Source of the DNA: Bombyx mori
Taxonomy: Eukaryota > Arthropoda > Insecta > Lepidoptera > Bombycidae
Reading direction: 5' to 3'
Assembly (NCBI RefSeq): GCF_030269925.1
Contig: NC_085107.1
Span: 15,502,001 to 15,566,000, forward strand
DNA length: 64,000 nt
The notes under the pieces are model-generated. The model did not search any database. It was not told the origin of the DNA and was given only the letters and a program-made list of their open reading frames with translations. Made by a program: the position numbers and the translations under genes. Shown one piece after another: positions 1 through 11,876 of the stretch; position 1 is the first letter of the stretch; every line of letters begins with the position of its first letter.

Positions 1-818
1 CTCTCTCTATTAACTCTAATAACTCTATTCAGTAAAGATACTTGTTTTAATCTGCCAGCATTATGTTAATTAACTTTTTTCTTTCTAAATTTATACTCCA
101 ATCCATTATCATTATATAAAATTAGCGCTTTTAAATATTCACTGGAACTCAAATGACATGTTACAGTTACTCATGTTATAGTTTTAAGCTTTTTAAAACC
201 TTCTTTAAAAACGACACGAGTTTCCGTGTAGTTTCAAGTGCAATTTCCGTTACATATTTAGATAAGTATTATAGAGAGCTTTTAGGATCAGAAATAGCAT
301 AAATGTACAAACAATCGATTAGACATATTAATGAAACAAATAAATTCCGAACAGTAACATTTTAAATCAAAACAACATGACTTTAAAAAATTTAAACGAA
401 ACTTCACTCTGTACCTCATACAATAAAAGATAATTAACCTAAATAAATGAGTATAACGTAAATGCCGTAACGATTTACTGGCTAGTATAGAAATACGTAG
501 AAACGTATGCTCAAAATTACATTACTAGTGTTATTTTGAAACTTAGACTCTGGAACTAGCTTAGCAAGGAAGCCTGAGGTTAGCAATTGAAATAGATGAC
601 GTTACAATCATAAAACAAGTAGGTATCTAACTCGTCTTAAGCTTGAGAAAATTAGTATTGTCTATTTACATACCTATTCGCGGTGATACTTTTTTCTTCT
701 TAAATGTGTATTAGTGTATCAGGCTAAGGTATTTAGTACTCTGTGACTAAATACTAGTGACTAGTGAATGAATGTTAGACCTATTATAAACAAAGAGAAT
801 CAACTAGGTAGGTACCGG
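1..818. other. AT-rich intergenic sequence, no gene seen
   Basis: No open reading frame with recognisable content and no clear repeat structure was found. The sequence is AT-rich and lies upstream of the MITE candidate and of Arl5. Confidence 0.5.
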
Positions 819-1485
819 CTCACTGAATTTGACCCCACTTTTTTTGATTTTCGGATTTTTTTTTATGTGAAACATCTATATCCGCACGTAAAACCGATTT
901 CCAGCGTGGCGACGCATGCCGTGGCGACGCGTCGCCACGCTATATGATGGTATATATATACCGAGGGAGATCGCTACACTGAGCTCGGATACCTATAGTG
1001 TATACTCCGTAGTGTATACAGTGTTGTTTACTACAGGACACCTAACCTGTGTTTTACTTGAAAACAAATTATTTTTACAAAATAATGTCGATGTTTCACA
1101 TCTGCCAGATGCGTCCCGTGACGGCTCACACATTTTTTTAAAATTAATATTTTTTATTTTTTATTATTTGTTCGTCATTTGTTCATTAATGTTCAAATGT
1201 AAAAATTGTTTGTTCGTCTTTTATTTATTTATAATTAATTAAACAAATGATCACCCTTAAGTTGGCCTCCTTTACTAGATATCTTTATTTTTATCACTCA
1301 GATTAATTAATTTTGATCAATTGTCGTTTGTTCGACGACTATTGGTGATTGTTCGATCATAAAAACAATTAAATTCGCAATCATTAATTATTTTATATCT
1401 AATAAGCAAACCATCAACAATAAAATCTTGTTTATTATAGAGTATATAATTATAAAAGTATAAAAGAGGGATCAAATTCAGTGAG
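819..1485. mobile_element. Candidate MITE with short terminal inverted repeats
   Basis: The left end reads CTCACTGAATTTGACCCC. The right end, read on the opposite strand, is CTCACTGAATTTGATCCC, so 17 of 18 bases agree, and both run on into CTTTT-type sequence. The inside is AT-rich with short hairpins and no plausible transposase. A 108-codon reading frame at 916-1242 ends in low-complexity Phe/Leu and looks like chance. I could not find a flush target-site duplication, so the superfamily is unknown. Confidence 0.5.
920..939. repeat. 20-bp perfect palindrome
   Basis: CGTGGCGACGCGTCGCCACG is its own reverse complement. It is GC-rich inside an AT-rich MITE candidate, and a partial copy of the half-site lies just upstream (about 904-916). 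Confidence 0.85.
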
Positions 1486-1990
1486 ATGTAGGTTCTTATG
1501 TACCCAAACCATGAAGTTAATAAGTACCTACATTAATACAATAGTACCTACAATAGTAGTAGTACCTAGAATAATAACTCTATGACCCAAACCCATGGAG
1601 TTCATAAGTACCTACAACAGTAACTCTATGCCCCCATAGTAGATATGAACCATAGACTTAATATTTGAGAACATAGGCTGTGATGTAAAAATCACTACAT
1701 ACATAGAGCATGACGATCAAACTTCAAAGTAGCTGAAAGTGATTCAAAGGCCAACCCCGCAAAGTGACGCGTTTGTAGCATATTTTGTTAATTTATTTGC
1801 TCATAACAATGCAACCGACGTAGTAATTCAGTAAATTTAGTTGTATAAAACGTAACCTTTTAAGTGCTGTTCAATATATTATTCGATTATTTCATTATAA
1901 CTGTACAAATACGAGCAATGTGGAACAAGTAGTCCAAATTTTCGTCATAATCCAATAATTCTCGGATGTTAATGAAGGTCTTCATACAAG
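1486..1990 (+). other. 5' flank and likely 5' UTR region of Arl5
   Basis: AT-rich sequence with degenerate GTACCTA-type short repeats at about 1490-1640. No TATA box or initiator can be placed with confidence. Two ATGs in the same frame (1966 and 1972) lie just before the Arl5 start at 1991 and are out of frame with it. If transcription begins upstream they form a short overlapping upstream ORF that ends inside exon 1. Confidence 0.35.
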
Positions 1991-2036
1991 ATGGGCTTAC
2001 TTATTTCGAAAATATGGAGCTTATTCGGAAATGAGG
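1991..2036 (+). CDS. Arl5: Arl5 coding exon 1
   Basis: Encodes residues 1-15 plus the first base of codon 16: the N-terminal amphipathic helix [15 protein letters not shown]. It is followed by the strong donor GTATGT at 2037. Confidence 0.93.
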
Positions 2037-5000
2037 GTATGTCACATGCAGTTAAAATAAACATAGCGTTCATGGTCTTTTTATTATAAACCTTCAAAAG
2101 ATAAGATAAACTTGAGATGTATTATTAAGACACCACTTTTATGAAGAAACTGATAAAAATGCACAAGTCATGATAATTATGCCTAACAATAATACTTCCG
2201 TAAAATAATTTAATACTCAATAGTTAATAAAATATAAAAAGCTAATCAATCACATGCTTTTGAAACAATAACATGATACTGTATTAATGTAAATATAATT
2301 CAATTGAAGAATGTTAACTCATTAATAATTTATTAGCATTTTATATTTATTATTTCTCATTTTAGTTGTTCATGTTATAACATACAATCATTCCAACTCA
2401 CTAGGTATATATTTGACTGAAAGTTAAAACATATGTATTAATACAATTTTTATTATTTATACTGGGTCAAATAATAAAACTTGTTTCTAAGATGAATATG
2501 GTCCAGCTTAATATAATAAATAAATAGAACTACAATTGTGAGTTGAACACAGAGAAAAAATAGAGAATTGATTTTCCAATAAATTCATATTTTGATTATA
2601 GCCGAATAAAAAAACACATTGAATTTTTTTTATCTTTGACTCTGTTTTATTTGTCTGTGAACACAAAAACTAAAGATATATTAAAAACTCCATTAATAAA
2701 ATGAGATTAAACATATCACATAGTAGTCTTACAAAAATACCAAATGACACCATACAAAACATTTTAATATACTGTTTAACTGTAATAGTTTACTTTTTTT
2801 AGCATGATGAGATTGAGATTACAATTGAACACTGCCAAAAAATACAAATCGATGCCTCCAATGAACACTACTCTAACTAAAAATTTTGAAATTTTCGTTT
2901 TTCTTGCAAATCGCTTTACTATGATAAAAATATTACAATTAATCATTATTTATGGGGTTCGAAGTAAGAGTAAATCAGCTAGTTACACAAAAAAACCATA
3001 AATATATCTGCAATAATAAAGATTTTTTCAACATTTTTCATTTAAATGCTCCTCCTGTAAATCTACGAATTTGGAGTTAGCGTAGTGTTCATTGGAGGCA
3101 TCGAAATAATTTTAGACAAAAAAAAGCAATACTTCTTAAGAATTGCTTTGTGTTTCCTGTTCTAAATTTAAAGACTCTATTGTCAATAATCAACAAATTT
3201 AATTAGGACATTCAAATGTAAATTATACTGATAATAATACTAATATAATAATAATTATACTAAGATAATAATAATACTTCAATTATTAACTGCCTTATGT
3301 AGTGGGTGTAGATATCAATTCTAAAGTGACAATTTCCACAGCAATTTACACTTAAGTGGGTTGAGTCTAATGATGGAAGGGGACTGATTTGTATTGGTTG
3401 TTTTCCTGTGAGAAACATAGACCATATGTGACATGACATCACAGTAAGGAATGTACACACAGAAACATTCATAGTTGAAAATCCACTTCAAACAAGGTTT
3501 CTACAAACAAGGCTTAGAAATTCAATAAGTGATACAAATAGTGAAATATATTTTTATAAACTGTTCTTAGTTTTACTTAATGTGTTCTTTTAGAATCCAC
3601 ATTGTGAGCATAGAAATTAAGTTAATGCATAGTTAATGACTTAGTATCTTTGTAATAATCAGTTTGATTGTTAGTATTTCCATCAGTTTTTTTGCAAATC
3701 ATAGACTTATTAAAACTACTTTTTTTCTGTTGATCTTTTTAAATTTATTTACATAATGTATTATTATAAAACAAAATCAATGAATTTTTTTCTATATTAA
3801 TACTTTTAGTCAATTTTACATATATAACCAAGTATTTTCAGTCAGAGAATACAATTGCTAAAACCACTTTTATAGATTAATCTCACATTTATTATTTCCA
3901 ATGCATTCTTTTTGAAGTTTCACTTAACAGTTTTCATGATCTTGGACAACTAAGTGTATATATTCAGTGCATTGTGACATTGTACAAACTACAACAAAAA
4001 TATGGCTAGAGAGGATACAAATTTAATTTAATACTTTTAGATCGAAATATTACTTACCATTATATCATATAATTTCAGAACATAAACTCGTATTGGTGGG
4101 TCTCGACAATGCTGGCAAAACCACTATTTTATACCAACTACTTCTTGGTGAAGCTGTACATACTCGGCCCACCATAGGGTCGAATGTTGAAGAGGTTGTG
4201 TGGAAGAATCTCCGGTTTGTGATGTGGGACTTAGGAGGACAACAAAGCTTGAGATCAGCATGGAATACTTACTACACAAATAGTGAGGTAATGATAATAT
4301 TATAGCTTAAAAACTAAAATGTTTGAATGTAATATGTATTAATGCTTCAGAGCCTCAGAGCACAGGTGGCCCTGCGATATATATCCCTTCATGCAAGAGG
4401 AAGCTAGTGCAGGATTTGAACAGAAAGACAATAAATGAATAGTATTCTAAATATAAAACAATTTCTAAAATTATTCTTATCACATCCTATTAAAATATAA
4501 TTTAAATTGTTAAGCCTATATATGATCAATGTTTCAATTTAAACTATTTGCTCAACTGTAATAAGTCGTAAAAGAAACATACTACAGTTGTTTTAAGAAC
4601 AGGTAAAAAAAAATATCAAACGTAAATAATTAACCATTTAAATCCTACCTAGTTAAACTATCAAAAAATTCATAATAAGTTTTCAATAAATATTCTAAAC
4701 TCGAAAAGAATCTGAATCTATCAAACGATATTGAGTTTGCAGATACATCAAGCAATTAGCGAATAAGTACGCATCATTAATTTAATTTGTATTTGACTGT
4801 TTAAACGAAAACTTGTGCGAATTGATGCATAGCGAGTTTGTTTTTTTAGTTTATTTCTTTTTTGAAGCAATTATTAATGGATTGTTTTATTAAAAACAAC
4901 AGAAAGAAGATTGAACCATTTGCTAACGATATGTATAGTTTTAGTGTATACCGTCATCCATGTGCAACAATTAATGCCAAGGCATTACCTGTCACAAAGT

Positions 5001-8000
5001 GCCAATATTATTACCTACTGCCCAAATCTGTATCCTAGTATATACATCCTGTATATGTAATGTATTCTAGCATCCTAGTAATACAGTAATACCAATGAAA
5101 TTGAGACATCGATCTTATAACCAAGCTAATCATTAGCATTCACATAGTAAGTCCTTACTGGCTTCCTTCTTTCATCCTTTACTGGTAACAATTGCAAAGC
5201 TCGATTGACCATATATCTACATCAATATAGCTTGAAGCGGTTGTGGTTCTAATTAATATATTTGGAAATGGCTTAATTAGCAAACAGTTACTGAGTCCAT
5301 GTGAAACAGGTACAATGAAAAGCCTCTAAATTGCTCTTGCTATGACCTAAAAGGTGTAAAGGAGCATCACTAGTAAATTCCAACTTAAGTTTATAATCAT
5401 AAAATCGTAGAACCAGCAAAAAAGAAACAGAAAAGTTCCTCCCACGTAGCACATTGCAATGGTAGCTATAACCCGTGACGTACTGACGACAGATATGCGG
5501 CTGGTCGTAAAACTTATGTCGAATGCATGATAAGAAGACATGCTGCGACGACCTCTTTTAATGTGTGATAAGAGCACGAAGAGGAAAACTACTTTATTTC
5601 AACAAATTTTAACGTTACTCAAAACTACAAGACAACTCAACGTACAAATAAATTAAATCGTTTTCCTCACTAGCTTTTTCTTTTTGTATATGTAAAGTGA
5701 TGTTAGTCAAATAGTCATTTGTATGACATGTCCAAACATGGCTTCACTGCTGTATACTCCGGGTTAAGTTTCAACGCAGATTAGTTGTTAGAAATCTTAT
5801 TTTCTATTTCATCGATTAACCACTGGCCTGTCACTTACCCAAAAAGTTTGGAATTTATAACTAAGTTAACTTAAAAAATGTTATGGCACGTTCATTCTGC
5901 ATTGAAATGCGTAGTTCGTGATTGGGTAAAAAAAAATGTTTTTTCTGCATTAACGTCCTCTAATGTGTACTTTATCTATAATGTATCCAGTGTAAATTCA
6001 CTGTCGATTTTATCTTGTTTTTATTGTTGTGCCTTCAATATCTGATATTAGATAACTAGTTAAAAATATACTAAGCTCTTTAACTATCTAGTCATTTATA
6101 GCGTTCGGTACTATGTGAAAATCGGAGATTTTTGTATTAACTGCGATTTACGTGTGATGTTGATTACATTGAAAGCGTCGTTTAATCTTGCGTTTATATA
6201 TGAGTCGTCTATTATCAAAGGTGGCAATCTGTGCATTTGAACAAAAAAATGTTATTGATATGTCAATACAGATTGATTTGAATATAATCGTCTCCTTCAA
6301 AGAATACGGTTCAAAACCTGCATTAAATAAAGGTTAATACTTAACCTGTTATTTATCTAAGATGTCGTTCAGAAGAGTTTTGTGGCTGCCAATGGAATAC
6401 AAAGTCAATAATTCGTTTTTCTGATTTACCAATAATTGTCCAAAAGTCACATTGCCCGCTTTGATACTAGTCGACTCATATACGATTGATTTATATTGTC
6501 GAAAAGTAAAATCGGTTATTTCATATCATAAATGGATCTAAAGATGTTTTTGTACAAAGGGTAATATGGATAGTGAAAGTCGGCGGTAATGGTGGCCTCT
6601 CCTAGGCTCGCCTAGGTTCGATGTATTTACGTCTCCAAACATAAAAATTACATTTTTTTTCATTTAATATTAACATGTCCTAACCAGTTTTTTCTTCTTC
6701 TTAAATTGAAGTTTATTTTTTAAGCATCGACGTCGCGTTAAATCTGGTTAACCTAATGGTAAATGATCGCCATCATTCATGGATAACAGCAACGCTAAAA
6801 GACCGCGTGCTCTAATAAAGGCTTTAAAAAAGTTAAAGTACTAAACGCAACATTTTAAATAAAGAATCGAATGCCGAGATTGGGAAAGCATTTAAAACGG
6901 ACCACAATGTTTATCTACATAGTTAAAAGTGAAGCCGCTAAAAAGGAATCGTAATGATGCAGAAAATTGATAAACGATTATGTAGTTTATGTGTTTTGTG
7001 TCGGTACCCAATAAATTAAATAGAATTAACAAAAAAATTAGTTTGAGACAAAACTAGTATAGAACCACGAACGCAATAGTAGATGAATATGTCATACGAT
7101 CTCTTTGAATAATTAATTAATATAGAATATGTCGTTTTTAGCTTAAAATAACGAGCTACCGCTACTAAGCGATAAGAAAAAAAAACCTGATGAATCTGTT
7201 TATATATAATTCTTACAGACTACTAATGCAATTATAACTCGCCGAATTTACGCATTAAGGCGCAAAAGCGTACCGATAAAAAAAATTAATAATACGTGAT
7301 TCGCTGAAGCCATTTCGAATTCTGCTGCGCGTCTAACAAATAATATAACGTCAAATTGTAAACTTAACGCGTTTTTATCTGTTTTTTGTTTTGCTTGTTA
7401 TTACAGTTCGTTATAATGGTGATCGACTCGACAGATCGACAGCGTTTAGGCATAAGCCGGGAAGAGCTGCATCGCATACTTGTCCACGAAGAACTAAGCA
7501 AGGCATGCTTACTCGTATTCGCTAATAAACAGGTACTTGTAGTGTACATTGATACTATACATATATATGTATGTAACGAAGTAGATATAAGTTCCGGATA
7601 ACGCCAGAGACGGGGGTGACTGAAAATCCTCGCTGCTCGATGCGATCATTTCGGATATTATCATCAGAGCTAACTCGACGCGCAACCTAGCCCTTACACT
7701 GAGAACACAACCCACTGAGTATCTCGCTGGATCTTCTCAGTGGGTCGCGATTTCAATCCGGTGGTAGATTCAACGAAATACTGCTCTTAGGCAGTTTTGC
7801 TCTAAAGTTAGTGTTAGCAATTGTCTCAGGTTGAGGCTATGAACTCACCTACCGGTTGGTCAGTAGGTTGAATAGCACTTTAGGCTACCAGTTATTGGGT
7901 AAGGAAAAAAAACGACATCCGGTGCACGGAATCCGGCCTTTTATTTTTTGGTTCATGAATAAATCGATGGAAAACAAACAAGAATGGAAAGGATGAAGGT

Positions 8001-11000
8001 TACTTTTAACAACACAGGATCGAATGAAAAATCAAATTGTAAACACTTAGAATTGTAACTGTGACATTAGATTTTAAAAGTATGTAATATGGAATCTTCA
8101 GAAAACCATTTGTCTGATACCCAAGTGCCATCAAAATAAAATTTATTCAAATATACATTACTGCCAATAATACAACAGTGATCGTAATCCTTATTGTGGT
8201 GTTCGACGTATTTTGTTTTAAGGCATTTATAAAACAGTCTGAAAGAGCCGGACGCACGATTGTATTCTGATCGGACTGAAGCTCGTGTGAACCAATTTTC
8301 TTGGTAGGTCAATTAAAAAATAGCAGAGAGCTAGTAAAGATAAACATGTCCGACTGTTAGCTATTGTCTTTTAAATATTGGTCCTCAAGTAGACCATCTA
8401 TTACCAGTTGATCCAAATAGATGAAAAAATAACTAAATTTTGTAACAATCTGTCTGTACTGAGCATAGTATAATATCTTCATCGCCCGGTCATCGTTCTC
8501 GTCGAACCCTTCGCTTGCCACGAAGGGCTCGGCGAGTAAACTAACCCACAGACACAGCCCACTGAGCTTCTCGCCGGATCTTCTCGGTGGGTCGCGTTTC
8601 CGATCCGGTGGTAGATTCTGCGAAGCACGGCTTTTGCTAGGGTTCGTATTAGCAACGTCAGGTTTGAGCCCCGCGAACTCACCTACTAGTTCGTTGAATC
8701 TATAACCCCTCGAGGTTACTAGAATAGGTAGAAAAAAAATCTGCATCGACTGGCGTTTAAATGTGAATAATACAATAGTGAAAACAAGTGACAGAAGTTG
8801 CAGTTACAACGAATGAAAATTACTAGTGATCGCTTAGTGGACGAACTTCGACCATAATCACAGAAGCCACACGATTTATATTCATTTTTGGGGGTTAACG
8901 AACAAGGAAAGATCTTCCACTCGCTGCTCGGTAGACCGACGGTCCGATTTTTTTTCCTACCTAAGCTGATGGCCTTGAGAGGCCATTTCAGCGTAACCCT
9001 AATAAGTAGGTGAGCTCACGGGGCTCAAACCTGACAACGTTGTTAACACTAACCCTAGCAAGAGCAGTGCTTTGCAGAATCTACCACCAGATCGGAAACG
9101 CGACCCACTGAGATGAACTCAGTGAGCTGTGTCTTTGGGTTAATTTACTCGCCGAGCCCCTCGTCGACAGTCCGAATCTTGAGTGCTTGTGCAAACTTTC
9201 TTGAAAATGTCGTTATCGAGATTCAGGCATCTGTTAAATGCCTTGTGTTCATGATAGCCACCCACTACGTGTTTGAATTCATTACATTGTCTTTTTTGTA
9301 TTGTTGATAAAGTTTATTCTTATGATTGTGGGAAAGTGTCAGTATCTAAATATGTTTTTTAATGATAACGCAAAGGGTCATAATAGAGGTCAAATAAAAA
9401 AAAATCTCGTAAAAACAAAAGGAAAAGATAATCAGCCATTTTGTCTTTGCCTATTTAAATGTACAGATGATCTGTAAGTTTTTGCTTGAACATATGGATG
9501 AATTCGGCATGAAGAGTATTTTGCAATATGATTCTCAAGGTGTGATTCTCCGCTGACCAAACAAAAGAGTTCTATTGATAGATATAAGTTAATATTTGAA
9601 TAACATTAAATTAGTACCAGCCCGAATTACAATTAAAAAATAAATGTCATGAAAATAGTGATATGTCAGTTCGGTCCTTTATCTTGAACCCCACTTATCG
9701 CCTAGTTCAGTCTAGATTCATTATTTTTCAGGACGTTAAAGGATCAATGACAGCAGCTGAAATATCGGAGCAATTAGATTTGACGTCGATAAAGCAACAT
9801 CCCTGGCATATACAGGCGTGTTGCGCGCTCACTGGTGAGGGGTAAGCATCGCCGGTCTCATCAGACTGTTACAATATTATATATTTACTAGCCGTACTCG
9901 CCCGCTTCGCTGGGCATTTAAAATTAACATTATTATTTATTGTCATTATTATTAGGGAGTCCAACACTCATATAAATATTAGCCTATCCATTAAGTACAT
10001 GTATTTTCTACATGAATACGAAGTTTCAATTTAATTGGATGCATGGTTCAGTAATTATAACGGAACATCCGTAAAAACCACTCTAGATTTATATATCTAT
10101 ATATTAATACGTGAAGCAAAAACTTTGTATCCCGTTATACGAAAACTGCGCGGACGGAGGAGTATAAAATTTTCCACACTTATAGAGAATATAGAGAAGA
10201 AGTGCACAATGCTAATTATTTTTTTAAATAATGCATAAAAGATATATTAAATCAATAAAGAAAATATTACACACACTACATACCATGTATTTGACGCACA
10301 CACGCATGCATAATGCATACTATTTATTGTCAAACTTTTGTCCTTGACGTCTGTTGTCAAATTGAGAATAGATTAAATATTGTTTGTCTTTGTTAATATT
10401 TTTTATAGTGTAGTCTTGGCGAAATTTGTGATTATAGAAGTATAAAATATAATCATAATAGTGTACAAACTTACAATTCCAATTAATTATAGTCGAATTT
10501 CGACTACTGCGGGACCTCTTGTTAGTATAGATATAGATGAGACATATCAAAGTCGACAAGTCAATCGACTTCATTTTCATTTCTTTAGCGCGCACGCATT
10601 AACCAAAGCAAACGAAAACGTTTCGCGCGCTTACACGGCGTTTCATTTTGACGGGCTTTTTATTTTTATTTTAACGCGCCTTTCATGAAATAATTCTGTA
10701 CCGGTGTAATTTAAAAAAGTTCTCTTTAATGAGTATAGTTTTTCATTATCCTAGTTTTGTGACTCAAAACTAAAACAAAAGAAAATTGTCAAATACAATA
10801 TTCAAAAATAAGATTAACTATAACAATTTCATTATCATTAAGAGCATATTATATTAATATAACTCGTCGTATATTATTAATAGAGTAGTGTTGTAATTAA
10901 GCGTAGATTTTTACCTTTTTTGTTGCACTAGATAATTAGATGGATGGGGGACCGTGTGATCGTATCGTGATAAGTGGTTGTGGAGCCCATAGACAAAACA

Positions 11001-11665
11001 GCGTGAATGCAGTTTCCCATCATGTTGACTCGAATACATGATGCTTCGCCGGCAGAAGTAAGCTGGCTGATCATAAAAACGTGCCCTACTACTTAGAATT
11101 CAAAACATACATGTCCAATTTTCTCTCGAAATCGAATAACTAATAAGTATGTGTTTAAGTTATTCCATTGTAATAAGTATGTGTTTAAGTTATTCCAAAA
11201 TTGCTAAAGGATTTTTGAAAAAAGTACCTTATAAAAAACTATCAACTTTAAAAAAATTACAAAAACCAATGCTAAATTCACAACAATTTTAAATGGTTAT
11301 TTATAAATGTTATTAACTAAGAACATTTTACATGCGCGCGCTTAGACACATCCATACAGGTCGATGCCTAACACCTATAATCTAACTGCGCAAGTAGTCA
11401 ATATTCCGACGCTCCGCACTTTATACGTATTAACAGGAGTCGATCTATCGACGGTTCGTGCTCAAATGGGTTAAAACAGTAGGGTGGCTATATATGTACC
11501 ACACGATAATTTATTTTTTAAATATCCTACGACTCACACACATATCCGTTCAGAAGTAAATATCGGTGGTCGTGTTTAATACGGCTTAAATGATTAATTG
11601 TATGTTTGTTTTTCAGGTTACATTTAGGTTTAGAATGGATCGCCAGTCGAATAAAGAAGAAATGA
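1991..11665 (+). CDS. Arl5: ADP-ribosylation factor-like GTPase Arl5, five exons, 179 aa
   Basis: A small GTPase of the Arf family. In other animals Arl5 acts at the trans-Golgi, where it recruits tethering factors for endosome-to-Golgi traffic. Coding exons are 1991-2036, 4079-4287, 7407-7532, 9732-9841 and 11617-11665; all introns are GT/AG and the frame is continuous. The product is 179 residues, the normal length of the family. Visible motifs: Gly2 (the usual N-myristoylation site of Arfs), P-loop GLDNAGKT (23-30), switch-I Thr47 in [14 protein letters not shown] (65-70), NKQD (125-128, split by intron 3) and the CAL base-binding motif (158-160). The C-terminus ends in a basic KKK. The start has A at -3 and G at +4. 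The call is firm; only the UTRs are unresolved. Confidence 0.95.
2037..4078 (+). other. Arl5 intron 1, contains an inverted-repeat element
   Basis: AT-rich intron bounded by GTATGT and TTTCAG. Apart from the inverted repeat at 2850-3103, nothing recognisable is present; the short reading frames inside are of low-complexity composition. Confidence 0.7.
2850..3103. repeat. Inverted repeat with 29-bp arms, MITE candidate
   Basis: The arms are 2850-2878 and 3075-3103 and agree at 28 of 29 positions; the left arm starts CGATGCCTCCAATGAACACT. AAAT sits immediately outside both arms (2846-2849 and 3104-3107), which could be a 4-bp target duplication, although AAAT is common in this AT-rich sequence. 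The 196-bp inside has no coding content. Confidence 0.5.
4079..4287 (+). CDS. Arl5: Arl5 coding exon 2
   Basis: Starts after TTTCAG and completes codon 16. It carries the P-loop, the switch-I Thr and WDLGGQ, and ends on a codon boundary before GTAATG. The residue after the switch-II Gln is also Gln (GGQQ); in the human protein I recall Glu there. Confidence 0.95.
4288..7406 (+). other. Arl5 intron 2, no gene seen
   Basis: About 3.1 kb of AT-rich sequence. I see no repeat family shared with the rest of the window and no convincing coding exon. A 76-codon minus-strand frame at 5347-5577 has no recognisable motif. Confidence 0.5.
7407..7532 (+). CDS. Arl5: Arl5 coding exon 3
   Basis: 126 bp, 42 codons, phase 0 at both ends, flanked by TTACAG and GTACTT. 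Encodes residues 86-127, including VIDSTDR and the first three residues of NKQD. Confidence 0.95.
7605..7912 (+). mobile_element. Jockey-type LINE, 3'-terminal fragment
   Basis: Lies in Arl5 intron 3, in the same orientation as the gene. It matches the 3' end of the full-length element at 42866-48169: the CCCACTGAG...CTCAGTGGG stem, then the GATCCGGTGGTAGATTC-type and CTCACCTAC-type stretches, then a short A-run at about 7904-7912. It is diverged, and the 5' boundary is uncertain. Confidence 0.75.
8485..8739 (+). mobile_element. Jockey-type LINE, 3'-terminal fragment with target duplication
   Basis: Holds the last codons of ORF2 and the 3' UTR of the Jockey family, ending in eight A's. It is bounded by TCTTCATCG (8476-8484) and TCTGCATCG (8740-8748), 8 of 9 bases identical, as expected for a target-site duplication. 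The element is severely 5'-truncated. Confidence 0.85.
8948..9169 (-). mobile_element. Jockey-type LINE, 3'-terminal fragment, opposite orientation
   Basis: Begins with eight T's on the plus strand (a poly(A) tail on the minus strand) and carries the Jockey 3' UTR. It is flanked by GTCCGA at 8942-8947 and 9170-9175. It points toward the copy at 8485-8739, so their 3' ends face each other 208 bp apart. Confidence 0.85.
9732..9841 (+). CDS. Arl5: Arl5 coding exon 4
   Basis: Starts after TTTTTCAG with the Asp that completes NKQD and runs to TGEG. It ends two bases into a Gly codon before GTAAGC. Encodes residues 128-164 (last codon shared). Confidence 0.95.
9888..10531 (-). mobile_element. Non-autonomous Helitron (family H2), interrupted by another Helitron
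   Basis: On the minus strand the element starts TCTATACTAA (10531 down), resumes at 10095 and ends with hairpin GCCCAGCGAAGCGGGC followed by a CTAG end at 9888; A precedes the 5' end and T follows the 3' end. These are Helitron hallmarks: 5' TC, 3' CTRR with a nearby hairpin, insertion between A and T, no target duplication. A sister copy is at 41685-41935. The copy is split by the Helitron at 10096-10521. No coding capacity. Located in Arl5 intron 4. Confidence 0.8.
10096..10521 (+). mobile_element. Non-autonomous Helitron (family H1), copy A
   Basis: 426 bp beginning TCTATATATTAATACG and ending with palindromic hairpin AGTCGAATTTCGACT plus GCGGGACCTCTTG (the usual terminal CTAG is CTTG here). 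Copies B (18490-18903) and C (59446-59868) share the whole length and both end in CTAG. In all three the base before TC is A and the base after the end is T. It sits inside the H2 Helitron. No protein is encoded. Confidence 0.85.
10939..11012 (-). repeat. Diverged Bm1 SINE fragment
   Basis: The minus strand resembles the 3' part of Bm1 (the region of GGGCTCC and CCACTTA), but it is short and strongly diverged. Confidence 0.5.
11141..11197. repeat. Two-copy 27-bp direct repeat
   Basis: The unit starting TAATAAGTATGTGTTTAAGT occurs at 11141-11167 and again at 11171-11197, identical, with 3 bp between. It is probably a replication-slippage duplication. Confidence 0.9.
11617..11665 (+). CDS. Arl5: Arl5 terminal coding exon 5
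   Basis: Starts after TTTTTCAG and completes Gly164. Encodes [15 protein letters not shown] and stops at TGA 11663-11665. The frame is fixed by the phase of exon 4 and by similarity to the conserved Arl5 C-terminus. Confidence 0.95.
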
Positions 11666-11870
11666 CCATCCGATGACGCAGGCGAAATCGTTGAACATTA
11701 GATACTATTCTAATCATTGTTGAATTAGAATTATGTAGCATCACAATAATTCAATTAATTTCATTTTATGACTGGTATTAAAATATTTCCTTTTTATCGA
11801 TTATTATGATAATCATTTATAATTATGATCATTTTATTATATTGAATAACATGAAAATATTTGTTAATAA

Positions 11871-11876
11871 AATAAA
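11871..11876 (+). terminator. Candidate poly(A) signal of Arl5
   Basis: AATAAA about 205 bp after the Arl5 stop codon, followed by AT/T-rich sequence. The position fits a normal short 3' UTR, but other AATAAA-like sites occur nearby. Confidence 0.55.

Noticed and set aside
916..1242. 108-codon frame as a gene
   Set aside because: It spans the GC palindrome and then low-complexity Phe/Leu/Ile sequence in a MITE candidate.
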